NCBI RefSeq assembly: GCF_024343775.1
Contig: NZ_RJUF01000015.1
Span: 22,591-86,590 of the forward strand
Length of the DNA stretch: 64,000 nucleotides
Source of the DNA: Lacihabitans soyangensis
GTDB lineage: Bacteria > Bacteroidota > Bacteroidia > Cytophagales > Spirosomataceae
Direction: 5' to 3'
Below are positions 10,293 to 20,073 of this stretch, piece by piece. The position numbers and the translations under genes are program-made. How positions within the stretch are numbered: position 1 is the first letter of the stretch; each line of letters begins with the position of its first letter. The notes under the pieces were generated by a model. It was not told where the DNA came from. It was given only the letters and a program-made list of their open reading frames with translations, and did no database searches.

Positions 10293-13200
10293 TTACAGTC
10301 CAAGATTAATTCCTATTGACGTAGTTTTGATAATTGGGTTGGCATTTGCATCCACTCCAAAGTCACTGTTACCCGTGTTTGTGCTAATTTCAGGATCCAA
10401 ACCACTGTATTTTGTAAATATCAATGGGTTTTGGATTTGAGCATACACTCTTAGGCTTCTGATACCCGCCTTTTCTATTTTGGTAAGTAAGCTTGCAGGC
10501 AATCTGTAACCCAAAATTATATTTTGGATTCTGAAGAAATCACCTTTCTCCAAAAATCTTGTAGATGCTGCACCTGTAGTATTGATGGCAGCTTCACGAC
10601 CGGTCCATACCCTTGGAATTTCAGTAACTTGTCCAGCTGTTGTCCATCTGTCCATGATAATCTGTCCGTTGTTTTGGAAGCCCATATTTAGTAAGGTTTC
10701 TTGTTTCGTAACATTCATTACCATATTTCCGCCTTGGAATCTTGAGAAAATTTCGAAATCAAATCCTTTGAAACGGAAGTTGTTTGACCATCCACCTAAC
10801 CAAAGTGGATTAGAGTTACCAAGTATAATTCTATCTGTGGTCGCACTCAAGGTAGAAGCTTTAGAAACATCACTTGGTTCGGCTGGATTAAATTCTCTGT
10901 AGTTGTTACCAGCAATATTGTACTGAACAATGGTTGAAGTTAAGTTACCTTTTCCGTCACCTTTGTACCACATAGGGTTACCATTTGCTGGGTTTACGCC
11001 AGCAGAAGTATATCCAAAGAACGAACCAATAGAATATCCAACTCTGTTGATGTGATAAGTACCAATGATGTCTTCGTTGTTGTTTAGAGCGGTGATTTCG
11101 TTATTAATTTTCGAAAAATTAACATTCATATCCCACTCAAACGCACCTTTTTTCAAGACAGAAGCATCAATGGAAAGCTCGATTCCTTTGTTCACCATTG
11201 CACCTACGTTTTTGTTGATACCGTTTCCGGGTACACCTAAAGAGTTGGCTGTTGGAGCAAATAATACGAGGTCAGATACTTTGTTGGTAAAATAATCAGC
11301 ACCAATTTTAATTCTGTTGTTAAGTACACCTAAATCAATACCGAAGTTAGTTTTAGTACTTTTCTCCCATTTCAAGTCAGGGTTACCCGTGTTGTCAAAT
11401 GCAATACCAGTTTGAGAAGCATACTGGGCCGCTCCGAAAGTTCCTAAATAAGGGAAAAATCCGATGTTAGTATTTCCAACAACTGCATAGGACGCTTTCA
11501 CTCTGAAGTCTGAAATGTATTCAGCCAATTTACTATCTTTCCAGAATCCTTCTTCCGAAATACGATATGCTACTGATCCACCAGGGAATGTGCCTCTGCG
11601 GTTAGCCAATGGCAGAGAAGACAAACCGTCGTTCCTTGCAGTTAAACTTAAATAATACTTGCTAGCATAGTTATAGTTTACTCTACCAAAATAAGAGTCG
11701 AATGCGTCTTGTATAAATCCACCACCTGACAATTGTGTACCGAAGCTTCCACTAATTAGGTTGTTTTCTTGGAAAAATATTTCGGAGAATCCTTGACCTT
11801 GTGCATCGAAGAATCTCGAAGTTCTTTTTTGGTACTCCAAACCAGCTACTACATTGACTGAATGTTTGCCAAAGGCTTTGTTGTAGCTAGCAGTATTTTG
11901 CCAGTTCCAAAGTTGAACAGGACGGAATCTGTGGAAAATGGTACCATTGGCACCCCTTCCGTCTCCATGACGTGAATCTAAACTTTGGAAATCATCTTGA
12001 GTCAAAAGGTCAGTTGCAATCTGAGACCTTAATTTTAGGCCTTCAATAATGGTGATTTCGCCATATGCATTTCCTATCAAACGATTGTTGTTTGTAACAA
12101 ACTTGTTATTTGCCAACACAAAGGCGATATTAGTGAAGTTATTGTCAACCGCACGCAAGTTGGCCCCTCTTCCCAAAGCAGCACCGTCTGGTGTTACATT
12201 GTATCCTTCAAACAGAGTATTTGTTTCATCAAAAGGAGAAACGTTTGGAAGTAATCTCGCAGCACCGATAACGTTTCCAGAAAGTGCATTGGAACCAGTG
12301 TTCAAGTTTGTAAATTGACTATTTGTATAGCTTAAGTTAGTCCCTAATGTCAACCACTTATTTACGGTATGGTCTAGATTAGCTCTAAAATTGTAACGCT
12401 TCATGTTATTACTAACAATAGAGCCTTCGTTATTCAGCATACCCAACGAAAAGAAATAGTTGGTTTTGTCATTTGCTCCATTTAGAGACAAATTGTGACT
12501 TTGAACCATTCCTTTTCTAAAAATAACATCTTGCCAGTCTGTGTCTGTACCTTTTCCGTCAGCTACAGCCTGAATAGGCTGACCTGCATTGGTATATTTC
12601 TCATTGGCTATTGTAATAAAATCAGCTGCATTTAACAAATCCAACTTGCTAACGGCCTGATTCTGACCAAAATTTACGTCATAATTAACCGCCATTTTTC
12701 CTTTATTACCCTTACCTTTTTTGGTGGTGATCAAAATCACACCATTCGCAGCTCTCGAACCAAATATTGCAGTAGCAGCACCATCTTTTAAGACCTCAAA
12801 CGACTCAATATCATTTGGATTGATGTCAGAAAGTGGGTCAGATGGACCAACACCACCATAAGGGTTTGTAGCTACAGGTACGTTATCAATAACGATAAGT
12901 GGACCTGCACCTGATGATATAGAGTTGGTACCTCTAATTCTGATTCTTGGAGCCTGACCCAATAAACCGTTTGGTACCGAAACTTGGACACCAGCAGCTC
13001 TACCACCCAATTGGTTAGCGAAGTTCGGAGTAATTAATCCAGAAATTTTGTCCCCTTTGATTGAAGTCAAGGAGCCCGTGGTGTTTGCTCTTTTCTCAGT
13101 GCCGTAACCAATAACTACCAACTGCTCAAGCTGTTGATCATCATTGCTCAATGTTACATTGATAATAGACTTGTTACCCACAGAAATCTCCGATGGAGTC

Positions 13201-13436
13201 ATTCCGATAAAGGTAAAAACCAAAGTTTCGTTGGATGCGGCCTCGATTGAGAAAGCTCCATTTGCATCTGTTTGTGTACCTCTGGTGGTACTTTTTACTT
13301 GCACAGTTACACCTGGCAAAGCTGAGCCATCTTCTGCGGAAGTGACTTTACCTGTTATTTTTCTTGATTGAGCGAATGACTCGCTAAAACCCATGAAAAA
13401 CAACAGCCCCAAAATAAGAAGCAGAGTTTTCTTCAT
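10293..13436 (-). CDS. SusC/RagA-family TonB-linked outer-membrane protein (SusC1)
   Basis: A 1047-residue TonB-dependent transporter that pairs with SusD1. In order: a signal peptide ending SFAQ (residues 1-23), a carboxypeptidase-D-like N-terminal extension (ITGKVTSAEDGSALPGVTV ... FSIEA), a TonB box region (LEQLVVIGYGTEKR), a plug with IRIRGTNSISSGAGPLIVIDNVPV and the SusC signature NDIESFEVLKDGAATAIFGSRAANGVILITTKKG, then a large barrel ending KTTSIGINLGL. It starts at ATG 13436. A promoter-like TTTG-N21-TACTTTG lies 40-75 bp upstream. Its N-terminal extension is almost the same as that of SusC2, which points to duplication or gene conversion. Confidence 0.97.
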   Translation of the reverse strand: MKKTLLLILGLLFFMGFSESFAQSRKITGKVTSAEDGSALPGVTVQVKSTTRGTQTDANGAFSIEAASNETLVFTFIGMTPSEISVGNKSIINVTLSNDDQQLEQLVVIGYGTEKRANTTGSLTSIKGDKISGLITPNFANQLGGRAAGVQVSVPNGLLGQAPRIRIRGTNSISSGAGPLIVIDNVPVATNPYGGVGPSDPLSDINPNDIESFEVLKDGAATAIFGSRAANGVILITTKKGKGNKGKMAVNYDVNFGQNQAVSKLDLLNAADFITIANEKYTNAGQPIQAVADGKGTDTDWQDVIFRKGMVQSHNLSLNGANDKTNYFFSLGMLNNEGSIVSNNMKRYNFRANLDHTVNKWLTLGTNLSYTNSQFTNLNTGSNALSGNVIGAARLLPNVSPFDETNTLFEGYNVTPDGAALGRGANLRAVDNNFTNIAFVLANNKFVTNNNRLIGNAYGEITIIEGLKLRSQIATDLLTQDDFQSLDSRHGDGRGANGTIFHRFRPVQLWNWQNTASYNKAFGKHSVNVVAGLEYQKRTSRFFDAQGQGFSEIFFQENNLISGSFGTQLSGGGFIQDAFDSYFGRVNYNYASKYYLSLTARNDGLSSLPLANRRGTFPGGSVAYRISEEGFWKDSKLAEYISDFRVKASYAVVGNTNIGFFPYLGTFGAAQYASQTGIAFDNTGNPDLKWEKSTKTNFGIDLGVLNNRIKIGADYFTNKVSDLVLFAPTANSLGVPGNGINKNVGAMVNKGIELSIDASVLKKGAFEWDMNVNFSKINNEITALNNNEDIIGTYHINRVGYSIGSFFGYTSAGVNPANGNPMWYKGDGKGNLTSTIVQYNIAGNNYREFNPAEPSDVSKASTLSATTDRIILGNSNPLWLGGWSNNFRFKGFDFEIFSRFQGGNMVMNVTKQETLLNMGFQNNGQIIMDRWTTAGQVTEIPRVWTGREAAINTTGAASTRFLEKGDFFRIQNIILGYRLPASLLTKIEKAGIRSLRVYAQIQNPLIFTKYSGLDPEISTNTGNSDFGVDANANPIIKTTSIGINLGL

Positions 13437-13477
13437 AATTGAATTGTTATTAGTTTGTTAAATTTTCAAAAACCCTG

Positions 13478-13509
13478 CAAAGTAAAAGTCCAAAAATTAA
13501 CTAAACAAA
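13478..13509 (-). promoter_or_regulatory. Probable promoter of SusC1-SusD1
   Basis: Read on the minus strand, TTTG (13509-13506) is followed after 21 bp by TACTTTG (13484-13478). This is close to the Bacteroidota TTTG...TAnnTTTG pattern but one base shorter in the -7 box. It would give a 5' leader of about 35 nt. Confidence 0.45.
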
Positions 13510-13969
13510 CGAATCTAAAATTTCGGGCAAGTCTGTAGACGAAATGTTTACTATTTTCGAAATTCTAATTTTTTTCTAACTTTTTTCTAATGACATTTTA
13601 ATACAAAATGCAATCCTGATAGTAGAAAGTGAATCCTTTCAGCAGAATATTTTATGGGTTTTAGGACAAGTATTTCCATAAAATTCCAAAAATCTAGAAT
13701 TTAACACCAAGAAACTTTGGCAAAAAAAGAATTAACATTAGTCTGAAAATACAAAACTTAGAGAAATCAAATTTTCAAACAACAAGCAAAAATTAAGCTT
13801 TACCGAGATTCTGTAGGGTATGTTCAGAAAAGGTTTCAGAAAATAAAACGGGAGCTCAAAAGGCAGAATATTTGGAGTTGTTTTTCCAAATGAAGTAATC
13901 TTGAATAATAGAAAAAATTGCATTGAAATTTCGAAAAATAATCTTGCCAAATTTAAGTTGTGCTGAAAT
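13510..13969. other. AT-rich spacer between the two SusCD operons
   Basis: This spacer has no gene that I can support. A minus-strand frame at 13738-13950 is a Phe/Leu-rich translation of AT-rich DNA without homology cues. No other repeats or clear regulatory sites were seen beyond the SusC1 promoter and the SusD2 terminator that flank it. Confidence 0.5.
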
Positions 13970-14007
13970 AAAAAATGCAGAGACTTTACATAGCCTCTGC
14001 ATTTTTA
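13970..14007 (-). terminator. Terminator of the SusC2-SusD2 operon
   Basis: An AAAAATGCAGAG arm pairs with CTCTGCATTTTT across a loop. On the minus strand the stem is followed by a T-rich tract (TTTTTATTT). It lies immediately after the SusD2 stop codon and isolates the two SusCD operons from each other. Confidence 0.85.
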
Positions 14008-14021
14008 TTGGAAATAACGAA

Positions 14022-15449
14022 TTAATAACCGGCGTTCTGTACCAAGCTTTTATTCAAATCTATTTCTCTTTGCGGTAATGGAAGAACCGTTTTCTGTCCA
14101 CCAAATACAGCCAAAGCAGCTTGAGGCCCTGTTGTGCGAAGTGGCAGTCCACGTCTTTGAAGGTCCATTTTACGGTGACCTTCAAAACATAACTCTTTTC
14201 TTCTCTCCTCCAAAATTGCCGATACAAACTCCTCTTTAGTTGTAAATGTAGTGCTTGTCCAAGCTGGTAAACCTGCACGAGAACGAATTCCATTTACAAG
14301 TTTCAATGATTCTTCGTTGATACCATTCAACTCTGCCAATGCCTCGGCACGAGTTAAATAAACCTCTGATGTACGAAGCAGAGGAGCCAAATCTGTGTTA
14401 TTTGCAGCATCCTGAAATTTCAAGGTCATTCTTTTTCTCTGACCATCAGCTGCTGTCACCATTGTGCTTAAGTCTACATATCTCTTATCCGTTTCTTCTT
14501 TTTTGAAAGAAGTTTCAAGACTCGCAGTCATGGCACAGTCTCCTCTACCACCGTTGGCAGCAGGTCTGTGGTAAGATGCCCATCCACCAGAACCCGTACG
14601 ACCATTGTCAGTTGCACTATTGATGATAGCAAAAATATGTTCAGCAGTAGGAGTAGCTCCGTAAAAAGAGTAGTTTGTGGCCAATGCGTAAGAGGCAGGC
14701 GTTCCAACTATTTGATTGGCAAAATCTGCAGCTAGCTGATATTCACCTTTGTATAGGTGAAGTCTAGACAAAAATCCTGCAGCCGCTCCTTTTGTCGCTC
14801 TACCCCTTGAGGCAGGGGTAGTAACTGCTGGCAAATCTGTAAGAGCTTCGTTCAAATCTTTCCTAATTTGCTCGTAAGTGGCTGCTACTGTTGCCCTTGC
14901 AGGAAATGTAATTTCCCCTGTAAAGCTAGTTAACAACAAAGGCACTCCGGGTGTTGCACCACTTTGAACGGAATAAGGCTGAGCGAACATGTGCAAAAGA
15001 TTGAAATGTGTGATAGCTCTCAAAAACTTAGCTTCAGCCACCAATCGCTTAGATATCTCTGGCGTTAGCTTCGGATCTTTTATGTTCGGTACATTTTCAA
15101 TCACAGAGTTTGCTGCATTTATTACTCTGTAGTGAACTTGCCAGTAGGCCTGTAAAGTTGCATTTGGCGAAGTAGTGACATAGGCATTTATATCCTGCAA
15201 AGTAGGAAACGAACCAACAAAGTCAGTGTTGTCTGCTTGAAAGTCATAAATGATCTGAGGCCCTGATCCAAAAACATCCAATAACTGGGTTTGTGAATAA
15301 ACGCCACGTAGAGTGGCCTCGGCATTGGCCGCACTTGAAAAAGCTTGAGAACCTGCCAGTGATTGTTCAGGCAATAACTCTAGTCTATCTGAACAGCTAA
15401 GGTTAGCAAGAACCAAAAAGGCTAATATCGAAATTTTTATATTTTTCAT
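14022..15449 (-). CDS. SusD/RagB-family nutrient-binding lipoprotein (SusD2)
   Basis: A 475-residue surface lipoprotein and partner of SusC2. The signal peptide ends at Cys19 (ANLSC), followed by SDRLELLPEQSL. Family blocks include RLVAEAKFLRAITHFNLLHMFAQPYS, KGAAAGFLSRLHLYKGEYQLAADFANQI and the C-terminal TSEVYLTRAEALAELNG...LVNGIRSRAGLPAW...ILEERRKELCFEGHRKMDLQRRG. It ends QNAGY. It is shorter than SusD1 and not closely similar outside the signature blocks, so the two pairs probably bind different ligands. It begins 28 bp after SusC2. Confidence 0.96.
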   Translation of the reverse strand: MKNIKISILAFLVLANLSCSDRLELLPEQSLAGSQAFSSAANAEATLRGVYSQTQLLDVFGSGPQIIYDFQADNTDFVGSFPTLQDINAYVTTSPNATLQAYWQVHYRVINAANSVIENVPNIKDPKLTPEISKRLVAEAKFLRAITHFNLLHMFAQPYSVQSGATPGVPLLLTSFTGEITFPARATVAATYEQIRKDLNEALTDLPAVTTPASRGRATKGAAAGFLSRLHLYKGEYQLAADFANQIVGTPASYALATNYSFYGATPTAEHIFAIINSATDNGRTGSGGWASYHRPAANGGRGDCAMTASLETSFKKEETDKRYVDLSTMVTAADGQRKRMTLKFQDAANNTDLAPLLRTSEVYLTRAEALAELNGINEESLKLVNGIRSRAGLPAWTSTTFTTKEEFVSAILEERRKELCFEGHRKMDLQRRGLPLRTTGPQAALAVFGGQKTVLPLPQREIDLNKSLVQNAGY

Positions 15450-15477
15450 ATCTTCTATTCGGTAATAATTGATGATT

Positions 15478-18465
15478 TTAGAATCCTAAATTTAATCCAA
15501 AAGTAACTGTACGAGCCTGAGGCAATGCAAAGAATGACTCTCCCAAGATCTGGTTGTTAGGTCCGTTAGCCGAAACCTCAGGATCTGGACCTCTAAAATT
15601 TTTATCTTTTAGCAACCAAAGATTTTGACCCAAAGCATACAATCTCACGCTTCTGAAGGCTTTTGCTTTCTCCACCAATTTGGCCGGAATAGTATACCCT
15701 AAACTTGCATTACGAAGTCTCAAGAATGAACCGTTCTGCAACTGCAAAGTCGACAATTGATTGAACAAAGGTGCCGTTGTACTAGCCAAACTTGGAGCAA
15801 AAGCCACATCACCTGCTTGTTTCCAATAATCTAACAATGTTGTAGATTTGTTGAATCCTGCTGCAGGGTTCATATTTTCGGTGAATCTTAAACCGTCAAT
15901 CAAAACTTTGTTACCATAAGTGTAACTAAACTGAGCAGAGAAGTCAATACCTTTATATGCTACATTGGTGTTAAATCCTCCTGTCCATTTTGGTATAGCC
16001 GATCCTGTGAACACTCTGTTGTTTGCACTATAGGTAGTGGTTGGAGTGCCATCTTTACTTGCCCACTCATAATTTCCAGTGGCAGGATTCACACCCAAAC
16101 CTTTTACCAAGAAAAATTCATTTAAAGTTCTACCCACCACTGCTCTTTGGGCTCCAGAACCAGCCACAAATCTGTTGCCATCGGCATCTACTGAGGCGTC
16201 AGGAAGTTCTAATACCTCATTTTTCAGATAAGCTGAATTAAGACCGAAACTCCATGTTAAATCACCTTTGTTAATGATATTGACATTCAAATCAACCTCG
16301 ACTCCTTTGTTTTGCATTTTACCGATGTTTCTTGAGGCACTAGCAAAACCAGTGGTGAAAGGAAAAGGAACATCTAACAAAATACCAGACGTAATTTTAT
16401 CAAAGTAGTTTACTGACAATGTAAACATGTTTTTGTAAAAGGTAGTGTTGATTCCCAAATCCAATTGAGCCGTTTCTTCCCAAGTCAAACTTCTGTTTGG
16501 AACTTGCGTAGGTCTAAGCCCAGGTGAACCGGCGTAATCAGACAATACACCACCGCCATAGAGATCAAGAGAAGAGAAATTACCGATACGATCGTTACCA
16601 GCAGTTCCATAACTCGCCGTTAGTTTCAGGAAGTTTATGAATTTCTGGTTTTTCAAGAATTTCTCCTCTGAAACTACCCAGCCTCCGCTCACTGCATAGA
16701 ACAAGGCATAACGATTGTCAGCTCCAAACCTTGAAGACCCATCTCTTCTAACCGATGCCTCAAAAAGGTATTTGTTGTCAAAACCATAGTTAAATCTACC
16801 AAACTGCGACTCCAACGCCCATTCAGAGCGTTCTTCAACTGTAGATGTTGGAGTTGCGGCAGACACTACGTTAGGAAGTCCGTCTGATGCAAATCCTGTA
16901 CCGGCCACCAAAATCCTATCAAAAAGAGCTGTTTCATAGCTATATCCTGCCAAAGCAGAAATTGTACTCTTTCCGAAACCTGTATTGTATTTGAGTGTAT
17001 TGGTGCTTAGCCATTTGCTATCATACTGAAAATCTCTAGAAGCTGAACCCGTTGGAGTGAACAAATCAACCTGACGTTGTTTTGAATCTCCCGAGTTGTA
17101 GTCCATACCAAAGTCAGTCCTGAAAGTTAAATTCTTGATAATTTTGAAGTCAGCATAAATATTACCAGTAGTTCTTTTAGACACGAAACGGTTGGTATTG
17201 AGAGCCTCTATACCAAGTACGTTCTGCACAAATCCAGTGTTTACAAAATTACCAGCTGCATCACGTGGAAGAACATAAGGAAGCATTAGGTAAGAAGAGG
17301 TAAGAGGAGCAAAAGTGCTGTTCTCCGCACCAATTCTGTCCATATCTACGTTCGAAAGCGAGAGGTTGGTACCCAATGTAAGATATTTAGTTGCTTTATG
17401 CTCAAGATTCAAACGACCAGCCAATCTTCTTAAATCATTTCCGATAGTGAAGCCAGATTCTGTGGCATACGTACCACCTATAAAGAATGTTGTATTTTGA
17501 CTTCCACCTCTTGCCGATAAACTTACATTATTGGTTCTACCTTGTTGCACCACGTTGGTTGGCCAGTCAAAGTAGTCCGTTGGATTAGTAACCGCAGCTA
17601 AATTCCTAGCTTTTCTATAATCAGCTGAGTAAGTATTAAACTGCTCAGTATTCATCATCGGAATCAAGTTAGTAGCATTTGAGAATCCGGTGTAGGTATC
17701 AAGATTAATTTCAGTCTTACGATCCGAAGTCCCCTTTTTCGTATTGATTAGAATTACACCGTTGGCACCACGAGAACCATAGATAGATACAGCGGCTGCA
17801 TCTTTCAGTACTGACATTGACTCTATATCTTGTGGGTTTATATTCAAAAGTGGATTTAAACCCACTGGAGCTCCTTGACCAGCAGAAAGGGTTCCATCGT
17901 TAAGAGGCACACCATCAACTACAAACAAAGGCTGCCCACCACCCGTAATAGAAGCCGCTCCTCTGATTCTGATAACAGGGTTAGCACCCAACAAACCCGA
18001 AGAACCTACCATTTGAACACCGGCAGCTTGTCCCTGCAAAAGATCCTGAGGAGCAAGCACTGGTCTGTTGGCAATTGATTTTGAACCAATAGTCGAAATG
18101 GTTTGCGTACTCATTTTTTTAGACTGTTGGCCATAACCGACTACGACTATTTCGTTCAGAAATTTGTCACTGCTGGCCATATTTACGTTAATGACCGTTT
18201 GATTTCCAACCGTAACCTCTACGGGTTGTAAACCAATAAAACTGAAGGATAAAATTTCTTTAGGACCGGCTTCGATAGAAAAGGCCCCGTTAACATCGGT
18301 TTGTGTACCTCTGTTTGTACTTTTTATTTGTACAGTTACACCTGGCAGGGCACTTCCATCTTCTGTGGAAGTAACTTTACCGGTAACCTTCATTAGTTGG
18401 CCATAAGAAGTTTGCAGACCAACTAAAAAGACCAGCCCCATTAATAATCGGAGAGTTTTCATCAT
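15478..18465 (-). CDS. SusC/RagA-family TonB-linked outer-membrane protein (SusC2)
   Basis: A 995-residue TonB-dependent transporter. It starts ATGATG at 18465 (either Met possible), with a signal peptide to about residue 22 (TSYGQ). It then has a carboxypeptidase-D-like extension (KVTGKVTSTEDGSALPGVTV), EIVVVGYGQQSKK, a plug with IRIRGAASITGGGQPLFVVDGVPL, and the SusC signature QDIESMSVLKDAAAVSIYGSRGANGVILINTKKG. The barrel ends RTVTFGLNLGF. It is the first gene of the SusC2-SusD2 operon. The next gene upstream (APC permease) is divergent with a 198-bp AT-rich region between them. There is no sigma/anti-sigma pair or hybrid two-component system nearby. Confidence 0.97.
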   Translation of the reverse strand: MMKTLRLLMGLVFLVGLQTSYGQLMKVTGKVTSTEDGSALPGVTVQIKSTNRGTQTDVNGAFSIEAGPKEILSFSFIGLQPVEVTVGNQTVINVNMASSDKFLNEIVVVGYGQQSKKMSTQTISTIGSKSIANRPVLAPQDLLQGQAAGVQMVGSSGLLGANPVIRIRGAASITGGGQPLFVVDGVPLNDGTLSAGQGAPVGLNPLLNINPQDIESMSVLKDAAAVSIYGSRGANGVILINTKKGTSDRKTEINLDTYTGFSNATNLIPMMNTEQFNTYSADYRKARNLAAVTNPTDYFDWPTNVVQQGRTNNVSLSARGGSQNTTFFIGGTYATESGFTIGNDLRRLAGRLNLEHKATKYLTLGTNLSLSNVDMDRIGAENSTFAPLTSSYLMLPYVLPRDAAGNFVNTGFVQNVLGIEALNTNRFVSKRTTGNIYADFKIIKNLTFRTDFGMDYNSGDSKQRQVDLFTPTGSASRDFQYDSKWLSTNTLKYNTGFGKSTISALAGYSYETALFDRILVAGTGFASDGLPNVVSAATPTSTVEERSEWALESQFGRFNYGFDNKYLFEASVRRDGSSRFGADNRYALFYAVSGGWVVSEEKFLKNQKFINFLKLTASYGTAGNDRIGNFSSLDLYGGGVLSDYAGSPGLRPTQVPNRSLTWEETAQLDLGINTTFYKNMFTLSVNYFDKITSGILLDVPFPFTTGFASASRNIGKMQNKGVEVDLNVNIINKGDLTWSFGLNSAYLKNEVLELPDASVDADGNRFVAGSGAQRAVVGRTLNEFFLVKGLGVNPATGNYEWASKDGTPTTTYSANNRVFTGSAIPKWTGGFNTNVAYKGIDFSAQFSYTYGNKVLIDGLRFTENMNPAAGFNKSTTLLDYWKQAGDVAFAPSLASTTAPLFNQLSTLQLQNGSFLRLRNASLGYTIPAKLVEKAKAFRSVRLYALGQNLWLLKDKNFRGPDPEVSANGPNNQILGESFFALPQARTVTFGLNLGF

Positions 18466-18663
18466 GATGATTTTAGATTTTTGTTTGTTAAAAAAATGTT
18501 TAAATAACTCTTCCTGCTAAAACTCAAAAAACCGAAAGATTGTTTTGGTTTTTTACAGAAACGCGTTGATATCATTCTATAAACATACGAAAAACCAAAG
18601 ACTTTGTATTAAAAAATATTATTTAAAGGTTTACTTTTTATATTGCGAGAGAATAAAAACTTT

Positions 18664-19995
18664 ATGACAAACAAAACTTCTAATCAATTACTGAAGCTTC
18701 TTGGAGTAGGTTTTGGAATAGCCGTGACCATTGGAGGCACCATAGGAACAGGCATTTTGCGAAAACCAGGGGCGATAGCCGCACAGATAGGCGACCCCAT
18801 TATTATTATGTTCATATGGATTGCGGTAAGTATTTATGCATTTTTGGGAGTTTTGTGTGCCATTGAGCTCGGTGTTTCTCTTCCTCAAGCAGGATCTTGG
18901 TATGTGTACGCCCGACGAGCATTTGGAAATTATTTTGGATTCATTACGGGTTTAACAAGCTGGCTTGGGACTGTGGCAGCATTGGGCTTTGGAGCTTACA
19001 CCATGAGCGAGTATATTATTTTACTATTGCCAAATCTAGAAAACTATATACAAATCATAGCCATCATCATTTTGGTTGTTCTAACCTCCTTCCACTTTTT
19101 AGGTACTTGGGCAGGCGGAAAATCGCAAGAAATCCTTTCGTTTTTGAAAGCTGTAGGTTTGATAATTTTTGTGATACTTTGTTTTGTTTATGGCAAAAAC
19201 GTAGACTACACACTACTGAAAGCCACTGCAGAGAAAGTCCAGAAACCGGCACTACTTTTTGGAATAATAGCGGCTTTACAATCTATTTTTTACACTTTTG
19301 ATGGTTGGCACACCGCCTCCTATTTTTCTGAGGAAAACGCTGACCCTGCCAAAAGCCTCCCTAAATCGATGATTTTAGGAGTTCTGATGGTCATTGTTAT
19401 TTATTTACTCGTGAATGCCGCCATACTGTATGTCATACCGATGGATTTATTGGCCAATTCAAAACTTGCAGCCGCAGATGCTGTTTTATTAATATTTGGA
19501 GAAAATTCGGCCAAGATTGTCACTTTTTTCTTGATGCTTTCCATACTTGGCATGCTCAATGCCCAAACCATGTTTGCCCCTAGAGTCATATTTTCTATGA
19601 GCCGAGATGGACTATTTCATAAAGCAGTTCAAAAAGTTAATAAAGCCGGTACACCTTCGGTAGCTATGCCCTTGACCAGTATTGGTTCTATTTTACTCAT
19701 CATATCGGGGAAAGAAATCTGTGGGGTTTTATCGGATATTGCCACGTTTTTCTTCGTTATGAGCTACGCAGCAGGTTTTGCTTCACTGATTAAGCTTCGA
19801 AAAACCGAACCCCATTTGGCAAGACCATTTAAAGTTCCGGGCTTTCCATTTGTGCCCTATTTTTTATTGGTATGTTCCATTTTGTTTTTAGTGGGTGCGG
19901 TTTTACAAGATTTAAAAAGTAGCCAATTTGCCCTTATATTCCTTGTTTTCAGTTACCCTTTGTACAAATTACAGGTTTGGACTACCAAAATTTAA
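18664..19995 (+). CDS. APC-superfamily amino-acid permease
   Basis: An inner-membrane transporter with about 12 predicted helices. I prefer ATG 18664 (443 residues) over the upstream TTG at 18643, because MTNKTSNQLLKLLGVGFGIAV is a normal APC start. Helix 1 contains IGGTIGTGILRKPG, the conserved unwound glycine-rich substrate-binding segment of the family. Helix 2 has AIELGVSLPQAGSWYVYARRAFG. Helix 6 has FYTFDGWHTASYFSEE. Members exchange or import amino acids; the specific substrate cannot be read. It ends with a hydrophobic helix and a short cytoplasmic tail. It stands alone, divergent from SusC2 and 78 bp before the prenyl synthetase. Confidence 0.93.
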   Translation: MTNKTSNQLLKLLGVGFGIAVTIGGTIGTGILRKPGAIAAQIGDPIIIMFIWIAVSIYAFLGVLCAIELGVSLPQAGSWYVYARRAFGNYFGFITGLTSWLGTVAALGFGAYTMSEYIILLLPNLENYIQIIAIIILVVLTSFHFLGTWAGGKSQEILSFLKAVGLIIFVILCFVYGKNVDYTLLKATAEKVQKPALLFGIIAALQSIFYTFDGWHTASYFSEENADPAKSLPKSMILGVLMVIVIYLLVNAAILYVIPMDLLANSKLAAADAVLLIFGENSAKIVTFFLMLSILGMLNAQTMFAPRVIFSMSRDGLFHKAVQKVNKAGTPSVAMPLTSIGSILLIISGKEICGVLSDIATFFFVMSYAAGFASLIKLRKTEPHLARPFKVPGFPFVPYFLLVCSILFLVGAVLQDLKSSQFALIFLVFSYPLYKLQVWTTKI

Positions 19996-20073
19996 ATATT
20001 TTTGGCCGTCTTTTAACAAAATAAGCCATAGCTTTGTTTTTTGATTATTAGTTTGAATCTAAAATAACGATTA

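Noticed and set aside
13738..13950. Minus-strand frame of 70 codons in the SusCD spacer
   Set aside because: A Phe/Leu-rich translation of AT-rich DNA with no family cue, and not needed to explain the spacer.
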